From assembly GCA_022605955.1 (NCBI GenBank), contig JAKCOZ010000314.1, positions 62,001 to 126,000 on the forward strand: a stretch of DNA of 64,000 bases, given 5' to 3'. The notes beneath the pieces were generated by a model. That model saw only the letters and a list, made by a program, of their open reading frames with translations, did not search any database and had not been told where the DNA came from. How positions within the stretch are numbered: position 1 is the stretch's first letter; each line of letters starts with the position of its first letter. The DNA comes from Rallus limicola. Taxonomy: Eukaryota; Chordata; Aves; Gruiformes; Rallidae. This document shows, one piece after another, positions 51,579 through 63,954 of the stretch. The position numbers and the translations under genes were made by a program.

Positions 51579-54500
51579 TGCTTTTCTCGGCCCTAGCAGA
51601 CTGCAGTTCAAAACATGCTAAACGTCCAGCAATAACTCCCAAAGTAAAGAAGCTAGGACTGAAAGGCATAGCTTGTCTGAAACCTCCTAACAGGACACAC
51701 AAGCAGACCCTGTCACTTTGGTTCTCAGCCTTTTCCTTTGCCTGGAAAGAGGGAACATGCCTGGAACCTCCTACGGTGCTTTTCTCGGCCCTAGCAGACT
51801 GCAGTTCAAAACATGCTAAACGTCCAGCAATAACTCCCAAAGTAAAGAAGCTAGGATTGAAAGGCATAGCTTGTCTGAAACCTCCTAACAGGACACACAA
51901 GCAGACCCTGTCACTTTGGCTCTCAGCCTTTTCCTTTGCCTGGAAAGAGGGAACATGCCTGGAAGCTCCTACGGTGCTTTTCTCGGCCCTAGCAGACTGC
52001 AGTTCAAAACATGCTAAACGTCCAGCAATAACTCCCAAAGTAAAGAAGCTAGGCATGAAAGGCATAGCTTGTCTAAAACCTCCTAACAGGACACACAAGC
52101 AGACCCTGTCACTTTGGCTCTCAGCCTTTTCCTTTGCCTGGAAAGAGGGAACATGCCTGGAAGCTCCTACGGTGCTTTTCTCGGCCCTAGCAGACTGCAG
52201 TTCAAAACATGCTAAACGTCCAGCAATTACTCCCAAAGTAAAGAAGCTAGGCATGAAAGGCATAGCTTGTCTGAAACCTCCTAACAGGACACACAAGCAG
52301 ACCCTGTCACTTTGGCTCTCAGCCTTTTCCTTTGCCTGGAAAGAAGGAACATACCTGCTACCTCCTACAGTGCTTTTCTCGGCCCTAGCAGACTGCAGTT
52401 CAAAACATGCTAAACGTCCAGCAATAACTCCCAAAGTAAAGAAGCTAGGACTGAAAGGCATAGCTTGTCTGAAACCTCCTAACAGGACACACAAGCAGAC
52501 CCTGTCACTTTGGCTCTCAGCCTTTTCCTTTGCCTGGAAAGAGGGAACATGCCTGGAACCTCCTACGGTGCTTTTCTCGGCCCTAGCAGACTGCAGTTCA
52601 AAACATGCTAAACGTCCAGCAATAACTCCCAAAGTAAAGAAGCTAGGCATGAAAGGCATAGCTTGTCTGAAACCTCCTAACAGGACACACAAGCAGACTC
52701 TGTCACTTTGGCTCTCAGCCTTTTCCTTTGCCTGGAAAGAAGGAACATACCTGCTACCTCCTACGGTGCTTTTCTCGGCCCTAGCAGACTGCAGTTCAAA
52801 ACATGCTAAACGTCCAGCAATAACTCCCAAAGTAAAGAAGCTAGGACTGAAAGGCATAGCTTGTCTGAAACCTTATAACAGGACACACATGCAGACCCTG
52901 TCACTTTGGCTCTCAGCCTTTTCCTTTGCCTGGAAAGAGGGAACATGCCTGGAACCTCCTACGGTGCTTTTCTCGGCCCTAGCAGACTGCAGTTCAAAAC
53001 TTGCTAAACGTCCAGCAATAACTCCCAAAGTAAAGAAGCTAGGCATGAAAGGCATAGCTTGTCTGAAACCTCCTAACAGGACACACAAGCAGACCCTGTC
53101 ACTTTGGCTCTCAGCCTTTTCCTCTGCCTGGAAAGAGGGAACATGCCTGGAAGCTCCTACGGTGCTTTTCTCGGCCCTAGCAGACTGCAGTTCAAAACAT
53201 GCTAAACGTCCAGCAATAACTCCCAAAGTAAAGAAGCTAGGCATGAAAGGCATAGCTTGTCTGAAACCTCCTAACAGGACACACAAGCAGACCCTGTCAC
53301 TTTGGCTCTCAGCCTTTTCCTTTGCCTGGAAAGAAGGAACATACCTGCTACCTCCTACAGTGCTTTTCTCGGCCCTAGAAGACTGCAGTTCAAAACATGC
53401 TAAACGTCCAGCAATAACTCCCAAAGTAAAGAAGCTAGGCATGAAAGGCATAGCTTGTCTGAAACCTTATAACAGGACACACATGCAGACCCTGTCACTT
53501 TGGCTCTCAGCCTTTTCCTTTGCCTGGAAAGAGGGAACATGCCTGGAACCTCCTACGGTGCTTTTCTCGGCCCTAGCAGACTGCAGTTCAAAACTTGCTA
53601 AACGTCCAGCAATAACTCCCAAAGTAAAGAAGCTAGGACTGAAAGGCATAGCTTGTCTGAAACCTCCTAACAGGACACACGAGCAGACCCTGTCACTTTG
53701 GCTCTCAGCCTTTTCCTTTGCCTGGAAAGAGGGAACATGCCTGGAACCTCCTACGGTGCTTTTCTCGGCCCTAGCAGACTGCAGTTCAAAACATGCTAAA
53801 CGTCCAGCAATAACTCCCAAAGTAAAGAAGCTAGGCATGAAAGGCATAGCTTGTCTGAAACCTCCTAACAGGACACACAAGCAGACCCTGTCACTTTGGC
53901 TCTCAGCCTTTTCCTTTGCCTGGAAAGAAGGAACATACCTGCTACCTCCTACAGTGCTTTTCTCGGCCCTAGCAGACTGCAGTTCAAAACATGCTAAACG
54001 TCCAGCAATAACTCCCAAAGTAAAGAAGCTAGGACTGAAAGGCATAGCTTGTCTGAAACCTCCTAACAGGACACACAAGCAGACCCTGTCACTTTGGCTC
54101 TCAGCCTTTTCCTTTGCCTGGAAAGAGGGAACATGCCTGGAAGCTCCTACGGTGCTTTTCTCGGCCCTAGCAGACTGCAGTTCAAAACATGCTAAACGTC
54201 CAGCAATAACTCCCAAAGTAAAGAAGCTAGGCATGAAAGGCATAGCTTGTCTGAAACCTCCTAACAGGACACACAAGCAGACCCTGTCACTTTGGCTCTC
54301 AGCCTTTTCCTTTGCCTGGAAAGAGGGAACATGCCTGGAACCTCCTACGGTGCTTTTCTCGGCCCTAGCAGACTGCAGTTCAAAACATGCTAAACGTCCA
54401 GCAATAACTCCCAAAGTAAAGAAGCTAGGCATGAAAGGCATAGCTTGTCTGAAACCTCCTAACAGGACACACAAGCAGACCCTGTCACTTTGGCTCTCAG

Positions 54501-57500
54501 CCTTTTCCTTTGCCTGGAAAGAAGGAACATACCTGCTACCTCCTACAGTGCTTTTCTCGGCCGTAGCAGACTGCAGTTCAAAACATGCTAAACGTCCAGC
54601 AATAACTCCCAAAGTAAAGAAGCTAGGACTGAAAGGCATAGCTTGTCTGAAACCTCCTAACAGGACACACAAGTAGACCCTGTCACTTTGGCTCTCAGCC
54701 TTTTCCTTTGCCTGGAAAGAGGGAACATGCCTGGAACCTCCTACGGTGCTTTTCTCGGCCCTAGCAGACTGCAGTTCAAAACATGCTAAACGTCCAGCAA
54801 TAACTCCCAAAGTAAAGAAGCTAGGACTGAAAGGCATAGCTTGTCTGAAACCTCCTAACAGGACACACAAGCAGACCCTGTCACTTTGGCTCTCAGCCTT
54901 TTCCTTTGCCTGGAAAGAAGGAACATACCTGCTACCTCCTACAGTGCTTTCCTCGGCCCTAGCAGACTGCAGTTCAAAACATGCTAAACGTCCAGCAATA
55001 ACTCCCAAAGTAAAGAAGCTAGGACTGAAAGGCATAGCTTGTCTGAAACCTCCTAACAGGACACACAAGCAGACCCTGTCACTTTGGCTCTCAGCCTTTT
55101 CCTTTGCCTGGAAAGAGGGAACATGCCTGGAACCTCCTACGGTGCTTTTCTCGGCCCTAGCAGACTGCAGTTCAAAACATGCTAAACGTCCAGCAATAAC
55201 TCCCAAAGTAAAGAAGCTAGGCATGAAAGGCATAGCTTGTCTGAAACCTCCTAACAGGACACACAAGCAGACCCTGTCACTTTGGCTCTCAGCCTTTTCC
55301 TTTGCCTGGAAAGAAGGAACATACCTGCTACCTCCTACAGTGCTTTTCTCGGCCCTAGCAGACTGCAGTTCAAAACATGCTAAACGTCCAGCAATAACTC
55401 CCAAAGTAAAGAAGCTAGGCATGAAAGGCATAGCTTGTCTGAAACCTTATAACAGGACACACAAGCAGACCCTGTCACTTTGGCTCTCAGCCTTTTCCTT
55501 TGCCTGGAAAGAGGGAACATGCCTGGAACCTCCTACGGTGCTTTTCTCGGCCCTAGCAGACTGCAGTTCAAAACATGCTAAACGTCCAGCAATAACTCCC
55601 AAAGTAAAGAAGCTAGGATTGAAAGGCATAGCTTGTCTGAAACCTCCTAACAGGACACACAAGCAGACCCTGTCACTTTGGCTCTCAGCCTTTTCCTTTG
55701 CCTGGAAAGAGGGAACATGCCTGGAACCTCCTACGGTGCTTTTCTCGGCCCTAGCAGACTGCAGTTCAAAACATGCTAAACGTCCAGCAATAACTCCCAA
55801 AGTAAAGAAGCTAGGCATGAAAGGCATAGCTTGTCTGAAACCTCCTAACAGGACACACAAGCAGACCCTGTCACTTTGGCTCTCAGCCTTTTCCTTTGCC
55901 TGGAACGAGGGAACATGCCTGGAACCTCCTACGGTGCTTTTCTCGGCCCTAGCAGACTGCAGTTCAAAACATGCTAAACGTCCAGCAATAACTCCCAAAG
56001 TAAAGAAGCTAGGCATGAAAGGCATAGCTTGTCTGAAACCTCCTAACAGGACACACAAGCAGACCCTGTCACTTTGGCTCTCAGCCTTTTCCTTTGCCTG
56101 GAAAGAGGGAACATGCCTGGAACCTCCTACGGTGCTTTTCTCGGCCCTAGCAGACTGCAGTTCAAAACATGCTAAACGTCCAGCAATAACTCCCAAAGTA
56201 AAGAAGCTAGGCATGAAAGGCATAGCTTGTCTGAAACCTCCTAACAGGACACACAAGCAGACCCTGTCACTTTGGCTCTCAGCCTTTTCCTTTGCCTGGA
56301 AAGAGGGAACATGCCTGGAACCTCCTACGGTGCTTTTCTCGGCCCTAGCAGACTGCAGTTCAAAACATGCTAAACGTCCAGCAATAACTCCCAAAGTAAA
56401 GAAGCTAGGACTGAAAGGCATAGCTTGTCTGAAACCTCCTAACAGGACACACAAGCAGACCCTGTCACTTTGGCTCTCAGCCTTTTCCTTTGCCTGGAAA
56501 GAGGGAACATGCCTGGAACCTCCTACGGTGCTTTTCTCGGCCCTAGCAGACTGCAGTTCAAAACATGCTAAACGTCCAGCAATAACTCCCAAAGTAAAGA
56601 AGCTAGGACTGAAAGGCATAGCTTGTCTGAAACCTCCTAACAGGACACACAAGCAGACCCTGTCACTTTGGCTCTCAGCCTTTTCCTTTGCCTGGAAAGA
56701 GGGAACATGCCTGGAACCTCCTACGGTGCTTTTCTCGGCCCTAGCAGACTGCAGTTCAAAACATGCTAAACGTCCAGCAATAACTCCCAAAGTAAAGAAG
56801 CTAGGACTGAAAGGCATAGCTTGTCTGAAACCTCCTAACAGGACACACAAGCAGACCCTGTCACTTTGGCTCTCAGCCTTTTCCTTTGCCTGGAAAGAGG
56901 GAACATGCCTGGAACCTCCTACGGTGCTTTTCTCGGCCCTAGCAGACTGCAGTTCAAAACATGCTAAACGTCCAGCAATAACTCCCAAAGTAAAGAAGCT
57001 AGGCATGAAAGGCATAGCTTGTCTGAAACCTCCTAACAGGACACACAAGCAGACCCTGTCACTTTGGCTCTCAGCCTTTTCCTTTGCCTGGAAAGAGGGA
57101 ACATGCCTGGAACCTCCTACGGTGCTTTTCTCGGCCCTAGCAGACTGCAGTTCAAAACATGCTAAACGTCCAGCAATAACTCCCAAAGTAAAGAAGCTAG
57201 GACTGAAAGGCATAGCTTGTCTGAAACCTCCTAACAGGACACACAAGCAGACCCTGTCACTTTGGCTCTCAGCCTTTTCCTTTGCCTGGAAAGAAGGAAC
57301 ATACCTGCTACCTCCTACAGTGCTTTTCTCGGCCCTAGCAGACTGCAGTTCAAAACACGCTAAACGTCCAGCAATAACTCCCAAAGTAAAGAAGCTAGGC
57401 ATGAAAGGCATAGCTTGTCTGAAACCTCCTAACAGGACACACAAGCAGACCCTGTCACTTTGGCTCTCAGCCTTTTCCTTTGCCTGGAAAGAGGGAACAT

Positions 57501-57816
57501 GCCTGGAACCTCCTACGGTGCTTTTCTCGGCCCTAGCAGACTGCAGTTCAAAACATGCTAAACGTCCAGCAATAACTCCCAAAGTAAAGAAGCTAGGCAT
57601 GAAAGGCATAGCTTGTCTGAAACCTCCTAACAGGACACACAAGCAGACCCTGTCACTTTGGCTCTCAGCCTTTTCCTTTGCCTGGAAAGAGGGAACATGC
57701 CTGGAACCTCCTACGGTGCTTTTCTCGGCCCTAGCAGACTGCAGTTCAAAACATGCTAAACGTCCAGCAATAACTCCCAAAGTAAAGAAGCTAGGCATGA
57801 AAGGCATAGCTTGTCT

Positions 57817-58014
57817 GAAACCTCCTAACAGGACACACAAGCAGACCCTGTCACTTTGGCTCTCAGCCTTTTCCTTTGCCTGGAAAGAGGGAACATACCT
57901 GCTACCTGCTACAGTGCTTTTCTCGGCCCTAGCAGACTGCAGTTCAAAACATGCTAAACGTCCAGCAATAACTCCCAAAGTAAAGAAGCTAGGACTGAAA
58001 GGCATAGCTTGTCT
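57817..58014 (+). repeat. Hybrid monomer m293, same type as m38
   Basis: This monomer combines gaggga, atacctgctacc, cctgct and acagtg, as in m38, although the two lie 255 monomers (50490 bp) apart. It is one of about four monomers that copy 2 of the 7-kb HOR has and copy 1 lacks. Confidence 0.7.
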
Positions 58015-58896
58015 GAAACCTCCTAACAGGACACACAAGCAGACCCTGTCACTTTGGCTCTCAGCCTTTTCCTTTGCCTGGAAAGAAGGAACATACCTGC
58101 TACCTCCTACAGTGCTTTTCTCGGCCCTAGCAGACTGCAGTTCAAAACATGCTAAACGTCCAGCAATAACTCCCAAAGTAAAGAAGCTAGGACTGAAAGG
58201 CATAGCTTGTCTGAAACCTCCTAACAGGACACACAAGCAGACCCTGTCACTTTGGCTATCAGCCTTTTCCTTTGCCTGGAAAGAAGGAACATACCTGCTA
58301 CCATCTACAGTGCTTTTCTCGGCCCTAGCAGACTGCAGTTCAAAACATGCTAAACGTCCAGCAATAACTCCCAAAGTAAAGAAGCTAGGCATGAAAGGCA
58401 TAGCTTGTCTGAAACCTTATAACAGGACACACAAGCAGACCCTGTCACTTTGGCTCTCAGCCTTTTCCTTTGCCTGGAAAGAGGGAACATGCCTGGAACC
58501 TCCTACGGTGCTTTTCTCGGCCCTAGCAGACTGCAGTTCAAAACATGCTAAACGTCCAGCAATAACTCCCAAAGTAAAGAAGCTAGGCATGAAAGGCATA
58601 GCTTGTCTGAAACCTCCTAACAGGACACACAAGCAGACCCTGTCACTTTGGCTCTCAGCCTTTTCCTTTGCCTGGAAAGAGGGAACATGCCTGGAACCTC
58701 CTACGGTGCTTTTCTCGGCCCTAGCAGACTGCAGTTCAAAACATGCTAAACGTCTAGCAATAACTCCCAAAGTAAAGAAGCTAGGCATGAAAGGCATAGC
58801 TTGTCTGAAACCTCCTAACAGGACACACAAGCAGACCCTGTCACTTTGGCTCTCAGCCTTTTCCTTTGCCTGGAAAGAAGGAACATACCTGCTACC

Positions 58897-58904
58897 TATA
58901 AAAG
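58897..58904 (+). promoter_or_regulatory. TATA-box-like sequence (m298)
   Basis: Same tataaaag variant as at 51571, 37 monomers downstream of it. Part of the 7-mer HOR. No evidence of promoter activity beyond the motif. Confidence 0.15.
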
Positions 58905-60282
58905 TGCTTTTCTCGGCCCTAGCAGACTGCAGTTCAAAACATGCTAAACGTCCAGCAATAACTCCCAAAGTAAAGAAGCTAGGACTGAAAGGCATAGCTT
59001 GTCTGAAACCTCCTAACAGGACACACAAGCAGACCCTGTCACTTTGGCTCTCAGCCTTTTCCTTTGCCTGGAAAGAGGGAACATGCCTGGAACCTCCTAC
59101 GGTGCTTTTCTCGGCCCTAGCAGACTGCAGTTCAAAACATGCTAAACGTCCAGCAATAACTCCCAAAGTAAAGAAGCTAGGATTGAAAGGCATAGCTTGT
59201 CTGAAACCTCCTAACAGGACACACAAGCAGACCCTGTCACTTTGGCTCTCAGCCTTTTCCTTTGCCTGGAAAGAGGGAACATGCCTGGAAGCTCCTACGG
59301 TGCTTTTCTCGGCCCTAGCAGACTGCAGTTCAAAACATGCTAAACGTCCAGCAATAACTCCCAAAGTAAAGAAGCTAGGCATGAAAGGCATAGCTTGTCT
59401 AAAACCTCCTAACAGGACACACAAGCAGACCCTGTCACTTTGGCTCTCAGCCTTTTCCTTTGCCTGGAAAGAGGGAACATGCCTGGAAGCTCCTACGGTG
59501 CTTTTCTCGGCCCTAGCAGACTGCAGTTCAAAACATGCTAAACGTCCAGCAATAACTCCCAAAGTAAAGAAGCTAGGCATGAAAGGCATAGCTTGTCTGA
59601 AACCTCCTAACAGGACACACAAGCAGACCCTGTCACTTTGGCTCTCAGCCTTTTCCTTTGCCTGGAAAGAGGGAACATGCCTGGAACCTCCTACGGTGCT
59701 TTTCTCGGCCCTAGCAGACTGCAGTTCAAAACATGCTAAACGTCCAGCAATAACTCCCAAAGTAAAGAAGCTAGGCATGAAAGGCATAGCTTGTCTAAAA
59801 CCTCCTAACAGGACACACAAGCAGACCCTGTCACTTTGGCTCTCAGCCTTTTCCTTTGCCTGGAAAGAGGGAACATGCCTGGAACCTCCTACGGTGCTTT
59901 TCTCGGCCCTAGCAGACTGCAGTTCAAAACATGCTAAACGTCCAGCAATAACTCCCAAAGTAAAGAAGCTAGGCATGAAAGGCATAGCTTGTCTGAAACC
60001 TCCTAACAGGACACACAAGCAGACCCTGTCACTTTGGCTCTCAGCCTTTTCCTTTGCCTGGAAAGAGGGAACATGCCTGGAACCTCCTACGGTGCTTTTC
60101 TCGGCCCTAGCAGACTGCAGTTCAAAACATGCTAAACGTCTAGCAATAACTCCCAAAGTAAAGAAGCTAGGCATGAAAGGCATAGCTTGTCTGAAACCTC
60201 CTAACAGGACACACAAGCAGACCCTGTCACTTTGGCTCTCAGCCTTTTCCTTTGCCTGGAAAGAAGGAACATACCTGCTACC

Positions 60283-60290
60283 TATAAAAG
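60283..60290 (+). promoter_or_regulatory. TATA-box-like sequence (m305)
   Basis: Same variant in the second copy of the 7-mer HOR, 1386 bp after the previous one. The repetition shows it was amplified with the HOR, not independently selected. Confidence 0.15.
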
Positions 60291-61380
60291 TGCTTTTCTC
60301 GGCCCTAGCAGACTGCAGTTCAAAACATGCTAAACGTCCAGCAATAACTCCCAAAGTAAAGAAGCTAGGACTGAAAGGCATAGCTTGTCTGAAACCTCCT
60401 AACAGGACACACAAGCAGACCCTGTCACTTTGGCTCTCAGCCTTTTCCTTTGCCTGGAAAGAGGGAACATGCCTGGAACCTCCTACGGTGCTTTTCTCGG
60501 CCCTAGCAGACTGCAGTTCAAAACATGCTAAACGTCCAGCAATAACTCCCAAAGTAAAGAAGCTAGGATTGAAAGGCATAGCTTGTCTGAAACCTCCTAA
60601 CAGGACACACAAGCAGACCCTGTCACTTTGGCTCTCAGCCTTTTCCTTTGCCTGGAAAGAGGGAACATGCCTGGAAGCTCCTACGGTGCTTTTCTCGGCC
60701 CTAGCAGACTGCAGTTCAAAACATGCTAAACGTCCAGCAATAACTCCCAAAGTAAAGAAGCTAGGCATGAAAGGCATAGCTTGTCTAAAACCTCCTAACA
60801 GGACACACAAGCAGACCCTGTCACTTTGGCTCTCAGCCTTTTCCTTTGCCTGGAAAGAGGGAACATGCCTGGAACCTCCTACGGTGCTTTTCTCGGCCCT
60901 AGCAGACTGCAGTTCAAAACATGCTAAACGTCCAGCAATAACTCCCAAAGTAAAGAAGCTAGGCATGAAAGGCATAGCTTGTCTGAAACCTCCTAACAGG
61001 ACACACAAGCAGACCCTGTCACTTTGGCTCTCAGCCTTTTCCTTTGCCTGGAAAGAGGGAACATGCCTGGAACCTCCTACGGTGCTTTTCTCGGCCCTAG
61101 CAGACTGCAGTTCAAAACATGCTAAACGTCCAGCAATAACTCCCAAAGTAAAGAAGCTAGGCATGAAAGGCATAGCTTGTCTAAAACCTCCTAACAGGAC
61201 ACACAAGCAGACCCTGTCACTTTGGCTCTCAGCCTTTTCCTTTGCCTGGAAAGAGGGAACATGCCTGGAACCTCCTACGGTGCTTTTCTCGGCCCTAGCA
61301 GACTGCAGTTCAAAACATGCTAAACGTCCAGCAATAACTCCCAAAGTAAAGAAGCTAGGCATGAAAGGCATAGCTTGTCT

Positions 61381-63954
61381 GAAACCTCCTAACAGGACAC
61401 ACAAGCAGACCCTGTCACTTTGGCTCTCAGCCTTTTCCTTTGCCTGGAAAGAGGGAACATGCCTGGAACCTCCTACGGTGCTTTTCTCGGCCCTAGCAGA
61501 CTGCAGTTCAAAACATGCTAAACGTCCAGCAATAACTCCCAAAGTAAAGAAGCTAGGCATGAAAGGCATAGCTTGTCTGAAACCTCCTAACAGGACACAC
61601 AAGCAGACCCTGTCACTTTGGCTCTCAGCCTTTTCCTTTGCCTGGAAAGAGGGAACATGCCTGGAACCTCCTACGGTGCTTTTCTCGGCCCTAGCAGACT
61701 GCAGTTCAAAACATGCTAAACGTCCAGCAATAACTCCCAAAGTAAAGAAGCTAGGACTGAAAGGCATAGCTTGTCTGAAACCTCCTAACAGGACACACAA
61801 GCAGACCCTGTCACTTTGGCTCTCAGCCTTTTCCTTTGCCTGGAAAGAAGGAACATACCTGCTACCATCTACAGTGCTTTTCTCGGCCCTAGCAGACTGC
61901 AGTTCAAAACATGCTAAACGTCCAGCAATAACTCCCAAAGTAAAGAAGCTAGGCATGAAAGGCATAGCTTGTCTGAAACCTCCTAACAGGACACACAAGC
62001 AGACCCTGTCACTTTGGCTCTCAGCCTTTTCCTTTGCCTGGAAAGAGGGAACATGCCTGGAACCTCCTACGGTGCTTTTCTCGGCCCTAGCAGACTGCAG
62101 TTCAAAACATGCTAAACGTCCAGCAATAACTCCCAAAGTAAAGAAGCTAGGCATGAAAGGCATAGCTTGTCTGAAACCTCCTAACAGGACACACAAGCAG
62201 ACCCTGTCACTTTGGCTCTCAGCCTTTTCCTTTGCCTGGAAAGAGGGAACATGCCTGGAACCTCCTACGGTGCTTTTCTCGGCCCTAGCAGACTGCAGTT
62301 CAAAACATGCTAAACGTCTAGCAATAACTCCCAAAGTAAAGAAGCTAGGACTGAAAGGCATAGCTTGTCTGAAACCTCCTAACAGGACACACAAGCAGAC
62401 CCTGTCACTTTGGCTCTCAGCCTTTTCCTTTGCCTGGAAAGAGGGAACATGCCTGGAACCTCCTACGGTGCTTTTCTCGGCCCTAGCAGTCTGCAGTTCA
62501 AAACATGCTAAACGTCCAGCAATAACTCCCAAAGTAAAGAAGCTAGGCATGAAAGGCATAGCTTGTCTGAAACCTCCTAACAGGACACACAAGCAGACCC
62601 TGTCACTTTGGCTCTCAGCCTTTTCCTTTGCCTGGAAAGAGGGAACATGCCTGGAACCTCCTACGGTGCTTTTCTCGGCCCTAGCAGACTGCAGTTCAAA
62701 ACATGCTAAACGTCCAGCAATAACTCCCAAAGTAAAGAAGCTAGGACTGAAAGGCATAGCTTGTCTGAAACCTCCTAACAGGACACACAAGCAGACCCTG
62801 TCACTTTGGCTCTCAGCCTTTTCCTTTGCCTGGAAAGAAGGAACATACCTGCTACCTATAAAAGTGCTTTTCTCGGCCCTAGCAGACTGCAGTTCAAAAC
62901 ATGCTAAACGTCCAGCAATAACTCCCAAAGTAAAGAAGCTAGGACTGAAAGGCATAGCTTGTCTGAAACCTCCTAACAGGACACACAAGCAGACCCTGTC
63001 ACTTTGGCTCTCAGCCTTTTCCTTTGCCTGGAAAGAGGGAACATGCCTGGAACCTCCTACGGTGCTTTTCTCGGCCCTAGCAGACTGCAGTTCAAAACAT
63101 GCTAAACGTCCAGCAATAACTCCCAAAGTAAAGAAGCTAGGCATGAAAGGCATAGCTTGTCTGAAACCTCCTAACAGGACACACAAGCAGACCCTGTCAC
63201 TTTGGCTCTCAGCCTTTTCCTTTGCCTGGAAAGAAGGAACATACCTGCTACCTCCTACAGTGCTTTTCTCGGCCCTAGCAGACTGCAGTTCAAAACATGC
63301 TAAACGTCCAGCAATAACTCCCAAAGTAAAGAAGCTAGGCATGAAAGGCATAGCTTGTCTGAAACCTCCTAACAGGACACACAAGCAGACCCTGTCACTT
63401 TGGCTCTCAGCCTTTTCCTTTGCCTGGAAAGAGGGAACATGCCTGGAACCTCCTACGGTGCTTTTCTCGGCCCTAGCAGACTGCAGTTCAAAACATGCTA
63501 AACGTCCAGCAATAACTCCCAAAGTAAAGAAGCTAGGCATGAAAGGCATAGCTTGTCTGAAACCTCCTAACAGGACACACAAGCAGACCCTGTCACTTTG
63601 GCTCTCAGCCTTTTCCTTTGCCTGGAAAGAGGGAACATGCCTGGAACCTCCTACGGTGCTTTTCTCGGCCCTAGCAGACTGCAGTTCAAAACATGCTAAA
63701 CGTCCAGCAATAACTCCCAAAGTAAAGAAACTAGGCATGAAAGGCATAGCTTGTCTAAAACCTCCTAACAGGACACACAAGCAGACCCTGTCACTTTGGC
63801 TCTCAGCCTTTTCCTTTGCCTGGAAAGAGGGAACATGCCTGGAACCTCCTACGGTGCTTTTCTCGGCCCTAGCAGACTGCAGTTCAAAACATGCTAAACG
63901 TCCAGCAATAACTCCCAAAGTAAAGAAGCTAGGCATGAAAGGCATAGCTTGTCT
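61381..63954 (+). repeat. Monomers m311-m323, mostly type C, no HOR
   Basis: This is the most uniform stretch of the window. Most monomers are type C with gcatg. Exceptions are Y with ccatctacag in m313 (also in m295, 3564 bp upstream), cgtctagc in m315, Y with tataaaag in m318, ordinary Y in m320 and aaaacc in m323. Private changes are agcagtctgc in m316 and aagaaacta in m322. Confidence 0.85.
62857..62864 (+). promoter_or_regulatory. TATA-box-like sequence (m318)
   Basis: Same variant outside the 7-mer HOR, 13 monomers downstream of m305. Its neighbours differ from those of the other three, so only this monomer or a short tract was copied. Confidence 0.15.

Larger units (their letters stand above)
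45036..52163 (+). repeat. 36-mer HOR (7128 bp), copy 1
   Basis: The block from mid-m228 to mid-m264 is repeated from mid-m264. Shared rare markers: gcaattact (45100, 52228), gactctgtc (45571, 52699), acacatgcag with ttat (m232/m268 and m236/m271), aagtagacc (47744, 54674), ctttcctcgg (m243/m278), gattg with ttat (m246/m281), ggaacgaggg (49372, 55906), aaacacgct (m257/m290), then cgtctagc, tataaaag, gattg and gtctaaaacc (m260-m264 against m297-m301). The spacing changes from 36 to 35 to 33 to 37 monomers, showing whole-monomer gains or losses. Confidence 0.85.
52164..59490 (+). repeat. 37-mer HOR, copy 2 of the 7-kb unit
   Basis: Compared with copy 1, this copy lacks one monomer: m270 joins the front of m234 to the end of m235. 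It has one ttat-gattg doublet where copy 1 has two (m246-m247 and m248-m249), and it has four additional monomers around m291-m294. Private changes include cctctgcc in m269, ctagaagac in m270, cacgagcag in m272 and ccgtagc in m276. The right end blends into the 7-mer block. Confidence 0.82.
58609..61380 (+). repeat. 7-mer HOR (1386 bp), two copies
   Basis: m297-m303 and m304-m310 share the order: C with cgtctagc; Y with tataaaag; C with gattg; A; a monomer beginning aaaacc; C; a second aaaacc monomer. The only difference noted is that m301 is type A while m308 is type C at position 89. m260-m264 (51283-52272) are a partial third copy about 7.3 kb upstream. Confidence 0.87.
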
